In this document: positions 39,729 through 47,786 of the stretch, piece after piece
How positions within the stretch are numbered: the first letter of the stretch is position 1
Layout: each line of letters starts with the position of its first letter
DNA from: Cellulomonas timonensis
GTDB taxonomy: Bacteria; Actinomycetota; Actinomycetes; Actinomycetales; Cellulomonadaceae
Length of the DNA: 64,000 nt
Direction: 5' to 3'
Assembly: GCF_900046455.1 (NCBI RefSeq)
Contig: NZ_FCOT01000012.1
Location: 480,016-544,015, forward strand
The notes under the pieces: generated by a model
What the model was told of the DNA's origin: nothing
Seen by the model: the letters and a program-made list of their open reading frames with translations, nothing else
The model's database searches: none
Position numbers and translations under genes: made by a program

Positions 39729-40223
39729 GTGGAGTTCGACGTCACGATCGAGATCCCCAAGGGTCAGCGCAACAAGTACGAGGTGGACCACGCGACGGGG
39801 CGCATCCGCCTGGACCGGATGCTCTTCACCTCGACGCGGTACCCGGACGACTACGGGTTCATCGAGGGCACCCTCGGCGAGGACGGCGACCCGCTGGACG
39901 CGCTCGTGCTCCTGGAGGAGCCCACGTTCCCGGGCTGCCTGATCCGCTGCCGCGCCCTGGGCATGTTCCGCATGCGCGACGAGGCGGGCGGCGACGACAA
40001 GGTGCTGTGCGTCCCCACGGGCGACCAGCGCGCCGCGTGGCGGCAGGACATCGATGACGTGTCCGACTTCCACCGGCTCGAGATCCAGCACTTCTTCGAG
40101 GTCTACAAGGACCTGGAGCCCGGCAAGTCGGTCGAGGGCGCCCACTGGACGGGCCGCGCCGAGGCGGAGGCCGAGATCGAGCGGTCACGCCAGCGCGCCA
40201 TCGACGCGGGGTACCACCACTGA
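39729..40223 (+). CDS. ppa: Inorganic pyrophosphatase
   Basis: Hydrolyses pyrophosphate to drive biosynthesis, 164 residues, family I. Features are [45 protein letters not shown] with the metal-binding Asp residues, and the [14 protein letters not shown] segment. The GTG at 39729 has a GGAGGAGAG ribosome site; the longer upstream frame has no support. A 22-bp perfect palindrome starts at its stop codon, followed by a terminator. Confidence 0.97.
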   Translation: MEFDVTIEIPKGQRNKYEVDHATGRIRLDRMLFTSTRYPDDYGFIEGTLGEDGDPLDALVLLEEPTFPGCLIRCRALGMFRMRDEAGGDDKVLCVPTGDQRAAWRQDIDDVSDFHRLEIQHFFEVYKDLEPGKSVEGAHWTGRAEAEAEIERSRQRAIDAGYHH

Positions 40224-40243
40224 TCCGTCCCTAGGGACGGATC
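40222..40243. repeat. 22-bp perfect palindrome at the ppa stop
   Basis: A perfect 11+11 palindrome with no loop overlaps the TGA of ppa. As RNA it could fold only with a small loop of about four bases. It may be part of the terminator region or a protein-binding site; nothing decides between these. Confidence 0.7.
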
Positions 40244-40246
40244 GGG

Positions 40247-40300
40247 ACGCCCCGTCGAGGCTCCTCTGGACTGCGTCGTCCAGGAGCCCCGTCGGGGCGT
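40247..40300. terminator. Bidirectional terminator after ppa
   Basis: An imperfect stem of about 20 bp (40247-40270 with 40279-40300, including CGCCCCG/CGGGGCG and GGCTCCT/AGGAGCC) lies between ppa and the convergent NlpC/P60 fragment. Confidence 0.7.
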
Positions 40301-40304
40301 TCGG

Positions 40305-40652
40305 TCAGGGCCGGCCGGCGTACGTCATCGTGCCGGACCAGCGCATCGAGGTGACCCGCACCGGGACCCCTGCGCGAGGCGCCTCCACGATCTGGTTGTT
40401 GCCCATCCACATCGCCACGTGGGTGATGGAGTCGGGGTCGTTCACGTTGGAGCCCCAGAAGACCAGGTCGCCCGGGCGCATCTCGTCGTAGCTGATCTTG
40501 CGGACCTGCTTGTACTGGTCGCGCGAGGTGCGGTTGAGGTTCACACCCGCGTCCCGCCATGCCTTCATGGTCAGGCCGGAGCAGTCGTAGCCGTCGGGGC
40601 CCACGCCGCCCCACAGGTAGGGGGTCCCCACGCGGGCGACGGCCCATGCCAC
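40305..40652 (-). pseudogene. NlpC/P60 peptidase domain, separated C-terminal fragment
   Basis: The last 115 codons of a secreted cell-wall hydrolase. The domain is complete in motif terms: catalytic Cys in GPDGYDCSGLTMKAW, His in SITHVAMWMGNNQIVEA, and the opening VARVGTPYLWGGVG. Upstream the frame continues as a Thr/Pro/Gly linker to about 40760 and then meets a TGA at 40761-40763, inside the inverted repeat (40748-41159). No signal peptide or ribosome site is available, so if made it would stay inside the cell. The secreted N-terminal half lies at 40971-41786. Together they look like one gene cut apart by insertion of an inverted copy of its own 5' end. Confidence 0.8.
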
Positions 40653-40747
40653 GGCCGCGGCGCCCTGCGCGGCGCTGCCGCGCGTGGTCCCCGTCCCCAG
40701 GCCGTACTGGCCCGACGGCGTGGACGGCGGGGTGGTCGGGGCGGTGA

Positions 40748-41159
40748 GGGAGCGGCCCTGTCAGCGGCCGCTAGCTCCTGTCGCCGGTGGGCGAGGAGGA
40801 GAGGGGGCCGGGCTGCGGGCACAGCCGAGCGTGCGCTGGTCAGCGACACATTCGGCAGAACATGGGTCGAGACTAGGAGGCCTGTCCTGGATGTGAAACC
40901 CGGGTCTCACACTGCGAGATCTAGTGTCCATGCGCCACGTCGCGCACGACATGTCCGAGATGCCAGGAAACTACATTGCTGTGACTCGTGAGGCTGGAGT
41001 GGCGGGTGTTCCCTTCGCCTCGATCCGCGGGTAGCGTGCGAGAACCGAGTGCCTCAGGCGCTCAAGTGCACGGCGCGGGCGGACGAAGGAAGACACGTGA
41101 GCACACAGCGGACGACCCCCCGGCGGCATCGGCACCTCGTCGCGCTGCTCGGCGTCGGC
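40748..41159. repeat. Inverted repeat, left copy (412 bp)
   Basis: This segment is the reverse complement of 41724-42135 with a single mismatch (base 41012 against 41871). It carries, in plus orientation, the upstream region, promoter, ribosome site, GTG start and first 21 codons of the NlpC/P60-type gene. It sits inside that gene between the coiled-coil part and the peptidase domain, so it is the inserted copy. The 318-bp stretch 40653-40970 without its own gene is mostly this repeat. Confidence 0.97.
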
Positions 41160-41786
41160 GTGGGTCTGCTCGGCGGTGGCGAGGGCGTCCTTCGCCGCGC
41201 GGGTCTTGTCCTCCTGCTCCGCGTAGGCGTCGTCCGATCGCGTCTTGAGCGCTGTGGCGACGAGCTGCGTGGCCAGGTAGGACTGCACGGCCTCGTCCGA
41301 CCGGGCGCCGACGCGCGCGATCGCGTTGCTGCGCTCGACGAGCTCTTCGAAGCCCTCGGCGGAGAGGAAGGCCTGCACGCCGTCCATCGACCCGCCGGAG
41401 CGGGCGGCCTGCCGGGCGACGGCCACGAGGGTCCGACGCGCGTGCTCGGCCTCCTCGTTGGCGCGCTCATAGCGCTCGGCGGCGACCTCGGCGGAGGCGG
41501 CTGCGGTCTCACGGTCGACCTCGGCACGGGTGTAGGCCTCGCCGGCCGCCTGCACGGCGACCTCGGCGGCCTCCCGCTCGACGCTCTGCTGCGCGAGCCG
41601 CACCTCGATCGCGGCGACGGAGCGGGAGGCGCCGGCGACGGCGGCCCGGGCGTCGCGCACGTCCTTGTCGCTGGGCGCGCTGGGCTCGGCCATCGCGGGG
41701 ACGGACGGCGCTATGACCAGCAGGCCGACGCCGAGCAGCGCGACGAGGTGCCGATGCCGCCGGGGGGTCGTCCGCTGTGTGCTCAC
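40971..41786 (-). pseudogene. Secreted coiled-coil protein, N-terminal part of the disrupted NlpC/P60 hydrolase
   Basis: 271-codon reading frame. Residues 1-35 are a signal peptide (basic start, LVALLGVGLLVIAPSV core, likely cleavage after AMA). Residues about 40-209 form an Ala/Glu/Arg-rich coiled coil typical of the N-terminal half of RipA/PcsB-like NlpC/P60 hydrolases. Residues 210-271 are the antisense of the gene's own 5' region, read out of the left repeat, and end at TAG; they have no family character. The GTG at 41784-41786 has a GAAGGA ribosome site. The catalytic domain (40305-40652) is disconnected, so this product can at most be a non-catalytic secreted coiled coil. Confidence 0.75.
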
Positions 41787-42135
41787 GTGTCTTCCTTCGT
41801 CCGCCCGCGCCGTGCACTTGAGCGCCTGAGGCACTCGGTTCTCGCACGCTACCCGCGGATCGAGGCGAAGTGAACACCCGCCACTCCAGCCTCACGAGTC
41901 ACAGCAATGTAGTTTCCTGGCATCTCGGACATGTCGTGCGCGACGTGGCGCATGGACACTAGATCTCGCAGTGTGAGACCCGGGTTTCACATCCAGGACA
42001 GGCCTCCTAGTCTCGACCCATGTTCTGCCGAATGTGTCGCTGACCAGCGCACGCTCGGCTGTGCCCGCAGCCCGGCCCCCTCTCCTCCTCGCCCACCGGC
42101 GACAGGAGCTAGCGGCCGCTGACAGGGCCGCTCCC
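41724..42135. repeat. Inverted repeat, right copy (412 bp)
   Basis: Near-perfect inverse partner of 40748-41159. This copy is contiguous with the coiled-coil coding sequence and with the region before metY, so it is probably the original 5' end of the gene. The inner spacer between the copies is 564 bp (41160-41723). The 418-bp stretch 41787-42204 without a gene holds the rest of this repeat, a promoter, a small hairpin (42150-42170) and the metY leader. Confidence 0.97.
41846..41874 (-). promoter_or_regulatory. Putative promoter of the NlpC/P60-type gene
   Basis: On the minus strand TTCACT (41869-41874) and TAGCGT (41846-41851) are 17 bp apart, about 60 bp before the GTG start. In the left repeat the matching -35 reads TTCCCT, because the only mismatch between the copies falls here. 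Confidence 0.45.
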
Positions 42136-42204
42136 CGGCACTGAGAGGGCGTGCGCCCCCACGGCGCACGAACTGCGCGCCCGCAGCCCCACGAGGAGCC
42201 CCAC

Positions 42205-43530
42205 ATGACCGAGCCCGTCAAGAACTGGTCTTTCGAGACCCGCCAGATCCACGCCGGCCAGAGCGCCGACCCCACCACCGGCGCCCGCGCGCTGCCGATC
42301 TACCAGACCACGTCCTTCGTGTTCCCCGACGCCGGCGTCGCCGCCGACCGGTTCGCGCTCAAGGACCTGGGCCCCATCTACACCCGCATCGGCAACCCCA
42401 CCCAGCAGGTCGTCGAGGACCGCCTCGCCTCCCTGGAAGGCGGCGTCGGCGCGCTGCTCGTCGCCTCCGGCCAGGCCGCCGAGACGCTGGCGATCCTCAA
42501 CATCGCCGAGGCCGGCGACCACGTCGTCGCCAGCCCCAGCCTGTACGGCGGCACGTACAACCTGCTGCACTACACGCTGCCCAAGCTCGGCATCGAGACG
42601 ACGTTCGTCACCGACCCGCACGACCCGCAGGCCTGGCGTGACGCCGTCCGCCCGAACACCAAGCTGTTCTTCGCCGAGACCATCCCCAACCCGCGCGCCG
42701 ACGTCCTCGACATCGAGGCCGTCGCCGAGGTCGCACATGCGGCGGGAGTCCCGCTCGTGGTCGACAACACCGTCGCCACGCCGTACCTGGTGCGGCCCAT
42801 CGAGCACGGCGCGGACGTGGTGGTGCACTCGGCCACCAAGTACCTGGGCGGCCACGGCACGGCGATCGGCGGCGTGATCGTCGACGGCGGCACGTTCGAC
42901 TACGCCCAGCACCCCGAGCGCTTCCCCAACTACAACACCCCCGACGCGAGCTACCACGGCCTCGTGTACGCCCGTGACCTGGGCGTCGGCAGCGCGTTCG
43001 GCGCGAACCTGTCGTTCATCCTCAAGGCGCGCGTGCAGCTGCTGCGCGACCTCGGCGCCGCGATCTCCCCGTTCAACGCGTTCCTCATCGCGCAGGGCAT
43101 CGAGACGCTGTCGCTGCGCATCGAGCGCCACGTGCAGAACGCCCAGAAGGTCGCCGAGTGGCTCGAGGCGCGCGACGAGGTCCGGGCCGTGCACTACGCG
43201 GGCCTGCCCTCCAGCCCGTGGCACGCCCGCGCGCAGAAGTACCTGCCGCGCGGCGCCGGCGCGGTGCTCGCCTTCGAGATCGACGGCGGCGCGGCGGCCG
43301 GCCAGGCGTTCGTGTCGGCGCTCGAGCTGCACTCGAACGTCGCGAACATCGGCGACGTGCGCTCGCTCGTGATCCACCCGGCCTCGACGACGCACAGCCA
43401 GCTCACCCCCGAGGAGCAGGCGCTCTCCGGCGTCACCCCCGGGCTGGTCCGGCTGTCGGTGGGCCTCGAGGGGATCGACGACATCCTCGCGGACCTCGAC
43501 GCGGGCTTCCGGGCTGCGAAGGGCGCCTGA
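42205..43530 (+). CDS. metY: O-acetylhomoserine aminocarboxypropyltransferase / cysteine synthase (MetY)
   Basis: PLP enzyme making homocysteine from O-acetylhomoserine and sulfide (direct sulfhydrylation), 441 residues. Features are the opening WSFETRQIHAGQ, the cofactor-ring segment ASGQAAETLAIL, the PLP lysine in VVHSATKYLGGHGTAIGG, and the C-terminal ELHSNVANIGDVRSL typical of the MetY class. The ATG at 42205 has a GAGGAG ribosome site. metX lies about 115 bp downstream on the same strand, giving the two-step acetylation and sulfhydrylation route to methionine. The inverted repeat ends 70 bp before the start, so its leader may be altered. Confidence 0.95.
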   Translation: MTEPVKNWSFETRQIHAGQSADPTTGARALPIYQTTSFVFPDAGVAADRFALKDLGPIYTRIGNPTQQVVEDRLASLEGGVGALLVASGQAAETLAILNIAEAGDHVVASPSLYGGTYNLLHYTLPKLGIETTFVTDPHDPQAWRDAVRPNTKLFFAETIPNPRADVLDIEAVAEVAHAAGVPLVVDNTVATPYLVRPIEHGADVVVHSATKYLGGHGTAIGGVIVDGGTFDYAQHPERFPNYNTPDASYHGLVYARDLGVGSAFGANLSFILKARVQLLRDLGAAISPFNAFLIAQGIETLSLRIERHVQNAQKVAEWLEARDEVRAVHYAGLPSSPWHARAQKYLPRGAGAVLAFEIDGGAAAGQAFVSALELHSNVANIGDVRSLVIHPASTTHSQLTPEEQALSGVTPGLVRLSVGLEGIDDILADLDAGFRAAKGA

Positions 43531-43645
43531 GTCCAACGTGCCCGAGCTCCCCACGACAGTCCCGTCGCCCTCCGACTCCTGGGTCGCCTTGACCCGGGAG
43601 CCGGCGGGCGACGGCCCTCCCGCCGCCCCCGTACATTGGGACGCC

Positions 43646-44887
43646 ATGTCCACGGAACACACCGCCCGGGTCGCCGCGTCAGGGCGCCCGCACCGGCCCG
43701 CGGCGCCCGGCTCCGTGCCGGCGCCAGCGGACCGTCATGGCGCGCCCGTGGCGCCAGCCGCGCCGCCCACCCGGGCGAGCAGCGCCTGGCGGGAGGGCGA
43801 CGACCCCGGACGGCGCGAGTTCGTCGACGTGGGGCCGCTGGACCTCGAGGGCGGCGGGCGGCTGCCCGGCGTGCGGCTGGCCTATGAGACGTGGGGAACC
43901 CTCAACGCCGCCGGGGACAACGCCGTGCTGGTGCTGCACGCGCTGACCGGCGACTCGCACGTCACCGGCGAGCCCGGCCCCGGCCACCCCACTCCCGGCT
44001 GGTGGGCGTCGCTGGTGGGCCCCGGCGCGCCGATCGACACCGACCGCTACTTCGTGGTGGCGCCCAACGTGCTGGGCGGTTGCCAGGGCTCCACCGGCCC
44101 GTCCTCCATCGCGCCGGACGGCCGCCCATGGGGCAGCCGGTTCCCGCACGTCACCGTGCGGGACCAGGTCGCCGCCGAGATCGGCCTCGCCGACGCGCTC
44201 GGCATCGAGTCGTGGGCGCTGGTCATCGGCGCGTCGATGGGCGGGCAGCGCGTGCTCGAATGGGCTGCCACGGCGCCCGAGCGCGTGCGCGGCCTCGCGG
44301 CCATCGCGACGGCCGCGCAGACGTCGGGCGACCAGATCGCGAGCTTCCACACCCAGCTCGCAGCGGTCCAGGCCGATCCGCGGTTCGCGGGCGGGGACTA
44401 CTACGACGCCCCCGACGGCGAGGGCCCGCACGTCGGGCTCGGCATCGCGCGGCAGATCGCCCACCAGACGTACCGGTCCGCGCTCGAGCTCGACGAGCGG
44501 TTCGGGCGCATCCCGCAGGGTGGGGAGAACCCGTTCGAGGGCGGGCGGTTCGCCGTGCAGTCCTACCTCGACCACCACGGCGACAAGCTCGCCCGGCGGT
44601 TCGACGCCAACACCTACGTGGTGCTCACCCGCACGATGATCACGCACGACCTGGGCCGCGACAGGGGCGGCGTCGACGCCGCGCTCGCGACGATCACCGC
44701 GAAGGCGCTGGTCGTGGCGGTGGACTCCGACCGGCTCTTCCTCCCCGCCCAGTCCGAGCGGATCGCCGCCGGGATCCCGGGCGCCGGGCCGGTGCGCACC
44801 ATCCACTCCGACTTCGGGCACGACGGGTTCCTCATCGAGGCCGAGCAGCTCGGCGCCATCGTCACGGAGTTCCTGGCCGAGGTCTGA
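43646..44887 (+). CDS. metX: Homoserine O-acetyltransferase
   Basis: Acetylates homoserine with acetyl-CoA for methionine synthesis, 413 residues, alpha/beta-hydrolase fold. The nucleophile elbow is VIGASMGGQRVLEWA; NVLGGCQGSTGPSS and the catalytic His in FGHDGFLIE are present. The N-terminal 50 residues are Ala/Pro-rich and variable. The frame is open to a GTG at 43538, but that start has no ribosome site; the ATG at 43646 is preceded by a TACATT that could be a -10, so a nearly leaderless start is possible. It follows metY. Confidence 0.92.
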   Translation: MSTEHTARVAASGRPHRPAAPGSVPAPADRHGAPVAPAAPPTRASSAWREGDDPGRREFVDVGPLDLEGGGRLPGVRLAYETWGTLNAAGDNAVLVLHALTGDSHVTGEPGPGHPTPGWWASLVGPGAPIDTDRYFVVAPNVLGGCQGSTGPSSIAPDGRPWGSRFPHVTVRDQVAAEIGLADALGIESWALVIGASMGGQRVLEWAATAPERVRGLAAIATAAQTSGDQIASFHTQLAAVQADPRFAGGDYYDAPDGEGPHVGLGIARQIAHQTYRSALELDERFGRIPQGGENPFEGGRFAVQSYLDHHGDKLARRFDANTYVVLTRTMITHDLGRDRGGVDAALATITAKALVVAVDSDRLFLPAQSERIAAGIPGAGPVRTIHSDFGHDGFLIEAEQLGAIVTEFLAEV

Positions 44888-44964
44888 ACTGCCCGCACGC
44901 GCATCCCGGCATGGCTGCCCCGCACCCCTGTGCCGGGGTGGCGGCCGTGCGCAAGGATGTGCGG

Positions 44965-45738
44965 ATGACCAGCATCCCGGCGCCGCCGTCCCCCGAGCTC
45001 GCCGCCGCCACCGAGGCCCTGAGGGCCCAGTGGGCGACCCTGCGGCCGTGGATCGGCGCCCAGGTCGACGCGCGCACCGGCGCGGAGCCGAGCATCCTCG
45101 AGGGCTGGACGGTGGCGCACCTCGTCGCCCATGTCGGCCGGGCGCTCAATGCCCTCACCGCGCTGGAGCCCGCGCCGGAGGGCACCGTCCCCCTGGCGCT
45201 CGGCGAGTACGTGGCCGGGTACGCGGACGGCGCCGAGGCCATCGCCCAGGGCACCCGCGACCTCGCCGAGACGCTCTCCCCCGACCTGCTGGCCGGAGTC
45301 GACGCCCTGGCAGCCGAGGCGTTCGACCACCTCCGCACGCTCGGCACGGTGGACCGCGTCGTCATCGCCCGCCGCGGCCCCATCCGGCTCGGCGACATGG
45401 TGACCTCCCGGGTGATCGAGCTCGTCGTGCACGCGGACGACCTGCAGCGCTCGGTGGACCGGGCGCGCACCAGCCCGAGCGGGGCCGAGCTGCTCGAGCG
45501 CGGCGCCCCCGGCCCCGGCCCGATCCACGCCGGCGCCCTCGAGCTCGTGTCGCAGGCGCTGCTCGACGTGCTGGTGGCGCGCGGGGGCTGGAGCGTGGAG
45601 GTCGTCGACCCGATCACCTGGGTGCGGCTCGCCGCCGGTCGCACGCACTACGACGTCGACACGTTGGCCGCCGCCCTGCAGGCGCCCTACACGTCGGACG
45701 CGGTCCCCGACCTCGGACGGGTGCTCCCTCTGTTCTGA
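44965..45738 (+). CDS. Maleylpyruvate isomerase-like (DinB-superfamily) protein
   Basis: 257-residue protein of the mycothiol-dependent maleylpyruvate isomerase N-terminal domain family (MDMPI_N). Typical parts are LEGWTVAHLVAHVGRALNAL, where a His is a metal ligand in the fold, and SRVIELVVHADDLQRSV with a second His and an Asp. A C-terminal SCP2-like region (WVRLAAGRTHYDVD) completes the usual architecture. Members are DinB-like metal-dependent, often mycothiol-dependent, enzymes; the substrate here is unknown. The ATG at 44965 has an AAGGA site seven bases upstream. Confidence 0.85.
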   Translation: MTSIPAPPSPELAAATEALRAQWATLRPWIGAQVDARTGAEPSILEGWTVAHLVAHVGRALNALTALEPAPEGTVPLALGEYVAGYADGAEAIAQGTRDLAETLSPDLLAGVDALAAEAFDHLRTLGTVDRVVIARRGPIRLGDMVTSRVIELVVHADDLQRSVDRARTSPSGAELLERGAPGPGPIHAGALELVSQALLDVLVARGGWSVEVVDPITWVRLAAGRTHYDVDTLAAALQAPYTSDAVPDLGRVLPLF

Positions 45739-45800
45739 GTGACCGCGCCGCGGCTGTCCTGAGCGGCCACCGCGACGCTACTGCGGGGTACGGTGCACAG

Positions 45801-46763
45801 ATGCTCGCCGCGTATGCCGCCCGGACCAGCCCCGACGATCCCCTGAGCGCCCTCGAGATCGGGGACCGCCCCGAGCCGGTGGAGCGCGAGCACTGGACCA
45901 CCGTGGACGTCCGCGCCGCCAGCCTCAACCACCACGACCTGTGGTCGCTGCGCGGTGTCGGCCTGCGCGGCGACCGGCTGCCCATGATCCTGGGCACCGA
46001 CGCCGCTGGGGTCACGCCCGACGGCCGCGAAGTCGTGGTGCACTCGGTGATCGGCGGCGCCAGCGGCCACGGCGTGGGACCCGACGAGCCCCGCAGCCTG
46101 CTCTCCGAGCGGCACCCCGGAACCCTCGCCGAGCAGGTGTCCGTCCCCACGTGGAACCTCGTCGACAAGCCCGCCGGGCTGTCCTTCGTCGAGGCCGCTT
46201 GCGTGCCGACCGCCTGGCTGACCGCCTACCGCATGCTGTTCAGCAGCGGCCGCGCCACCCCCGGCCAGCGGGTGCTGGTGCAGGGCGCCGGGGGCGGGGT
46301 CGCCACCGCGGCGGTGCTGCTCGGCGCGGCCTCGGGCCTCGAGGTGTGGGTCACCAGCCGCGACGCGGGCCGCCGGGCCCGCGCCCTCGAGCTCGGCGCC
46401 GCCGGGGCCGTGGCGCCGGGCGAGCGCCTGCCCGGCAAGGTCGACCTGGTGCTGGAGACCGTCGGCGCCGCGACCTGGGCGCACTCCGTCAGCTCGCTGC
46501 GCCCCGGCGGCACGGTGGTGGTCGCCGGGGCCACCTCCGGAGACCCCGACGCGGCCCAGCTCCAGCGCATCTTCTTCCTCGAGCTCTCGGTGATCGGCGT
46601 GACCATGGGATCGCGCGACGACCTCGTGCACCTGCTCGCATTGCTCGGCCGCACGGGCCTGCGCCCGCTGGTCGACGCGACCTATCCCCTCGCGCAGGCG
46701 CACGCTGGGCTGAGGCGCCTGCACGAGGGCGCGCAGTTCGGCAAGGTCGTCCTCGAGGTCTGA
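45801..46763 (+). CDS. Zinc-independent quinone oxidoreductase-like dehydrogenase (MDR family)
   Basis: 320-residue medium-chain dehydrogenase/reductase. The N-terminal GroES-like domain (SLNHHDLWSLRGVGLRGDRLP, GTDAAGVTPDG) lacks the zinc-ligand cysteines of alcohol dehydrogenases. The cofactor domain has VLVQGAGGGVATAAVLLG, a NADPH-binding variant of AxxGxxG. Substrate unknown; quinones or enones are likely by family. It starts at the ATG 45801 after a weak ribosome site, and an alpha/beta hydrolase follows 41 bp later, possibly in the same transcript. Confidence 0.87.
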   Translation: MLAAYAARTSPDDPLSALEIGDRPEPVEREHWTTVDVRAASLNHHDLWSLRGVGLRGDRLPMILGTDAAGVTPDGREVVVHSVIGGASGHGVGPDEPRSLLSERHPGTLAEQVSVPTWNLVDKPAGLSFVEAACVPTAWLTAYRMLFSSGRATPGQRVLVQGAGGGVATAAVLLGAASGLEVWVTSRDAGRRARALELGAAGAVAPGERLPGKVDLVLETVGAATWAHSVSSLRPGGTVVVAGATSGDPDAAQLQRIFFLELSVIGVTMGSRDDLVHLLALLGRTGLRPLVDATYPLAQAHAGLRRLHEGAQFGKVVLEV

Positions 46764-46804
46764 CAGGGCGGGAGCGCGTCGTCAGCACGACGGAGAGGAG
46801 AGTC

Positions 46805-47773
46805 ATGGCCGGTCGGTGGAGTCCCGACGTGCTCGGACCCGACTACCGCGCCCGGACCCTCCCCCTCGACCCCGACGACGAGGGCGAGGTCGTCGCCACC
46901 CGGGTGCGCTATGCCCCGCCGAGCCCGGAGGCCCTGCGCCCCTCCCGCGGCGTGCTGTACGTGCACGGGTGGTCCGACTACTTCTTCCAGACCGAGCTCG
47001 CGGAGTTCTGGCACCGGCACGGCGCCGCCTTCTACGCCCTCGACCTGCGCAAGTACGGCCGCAGCCTGCGCCCCCACCAGACCCCCGGCTACGTCGACGA
47101 CCTGCGAACGTACGACGAGGAGATCGAGGCCGCGATCGAGCAGATCCGCCGTGACCTCGGCGCCCGCTCGCGCCTGCTGATGATGGGCCATTCCACCGGC
47201 GGCCTCGTGTCCGTGCTGTGGGCGGACCGGCACCCCGGCGAGGTCGACTCGATCGTGCTCAACAGCCCGTGGCTGGAGCTCCAGGGCTCCGCAGTGCTGC
47301 GCCACGTCAGCACCCCGGCGATCCATCAGCTCGCCCGGTTCTCCCCCCGTGCCGCGCTGCCGAATATCGACCCCGGCTACTACGCCCGCACGCTGCGCGC
47401 AGCCGACGGGGGCGAGTGGGAGTACGACGATCGGTGGCGCCCCGTGCCGGCCTTCCCGGTCCGGGCAGGGTGGCTGCGCGCGATCATGGACGGCCACGCG
47501 CAGGTGGCCCGCGGCCTCGACATCCAGGCGCCGATCCTCATGGCGGCGTCCAGCCGGTCCGCCATCAGTCCGCGATGGAGCGAGGCGATGCGCGCCTCAG
47601 ACTCCGTGCTCGACGTCGAACTGCTCGCCCGGCGGGCCGTGCAACTCGGGTCGGTCGTGACGATCGCGCGGATCCCGGGCGGGCTGCACGACCTGACCCT
47701 GTCCAGGCCGCCGGTGCGCGCCCGGTTCTACGCGGAGACCAGCCGATGGCTCTCCGCCTACGGCTGGGGCTGA
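46805..47773 (+). CDS. Alpha/beta hydrolase (serine aminopeptidase S33-like)
   Basis: 322-residue soluble hydrolase. The oxyanion region is VLYVHGWSDYFFQTELAEFW, the nucleophile elbow is MMGHSTGGLVSVLWADRH, and the catalytic His is probably in PGGLHDLTLSR. It resembles monoacylglycerol-lipase-type S33 proteins. No signal peptide. The ATG at 46805 follows GAGGAGAG. It is convergent with the RAMA-domain gene, with a 13-bp gap between the stops and no clear terminator. Confidence 0.88.
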   Translation: MAGRWSPDVLGPDYRARTLPLDPDDEGEVVATRVRYAPPSPEALRPSRGVLYVHGWSDYFFQTELAEFWHRHGAAFYALDLRKYGRSLRPHQTPGYVDDLRTYDEEIEAAIEQIRRDLGARSRLLMMGHSTGGLVSVLWADRHPGEVDSIVLNSPWLELQGSAVLRHVSTPAIHQLARFSPRAALPNIDPGYYARTLRAADGGEWEYDDRWRPVPAFPVRAGWLRAIMDGHAQVARGLDIQAPILMAASSRSAISPRWSEAMRASDSVLDVELLARRAVQLGSVVTIARIPGGLHDLTLSRPPVRARFYAETSRWLSAYGWG

Positions 47774-47786
47774 CCGGGCCCGTCGA

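Noticed and set aside
40770..40782. NotI/NheI-like sequence in the inverted repeat suggesting vector DNA
   Set aside because: GCGGCCGC and GCTAGC overlap by chance in GC-rich DNA; flanking sequence is the gene's own upstream region and no vector sequence follows.
41049..41873. Plus-strand frame starting in the left inverted repeat
   Set aside because: It begins with the duplicated signal peptide but then reads the antisense of the coiled coil; no real protein features.
40748..42135. Phase-variable invertible switch
   Set aside because: Flipping the spacer leaves the same coiled-coil product from the other start and never restores the NlpC/P60 domain; no recombinase gene is nearby.
41787..42135. 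c-di-AMP (ydaO) riboswitch before the NlpC/P60-type gene
   Set aside because: Such riboswitches often control these hydrolases in actinobacteria, but none of the conserved core segments is visible.
42136..42204. SAM riboswitch in the metY leader
   Set aside because: The leader is only about 70 bp outside the repeat and shows just a small hairpin (42150-42170), with no SAM-riboswitch core.
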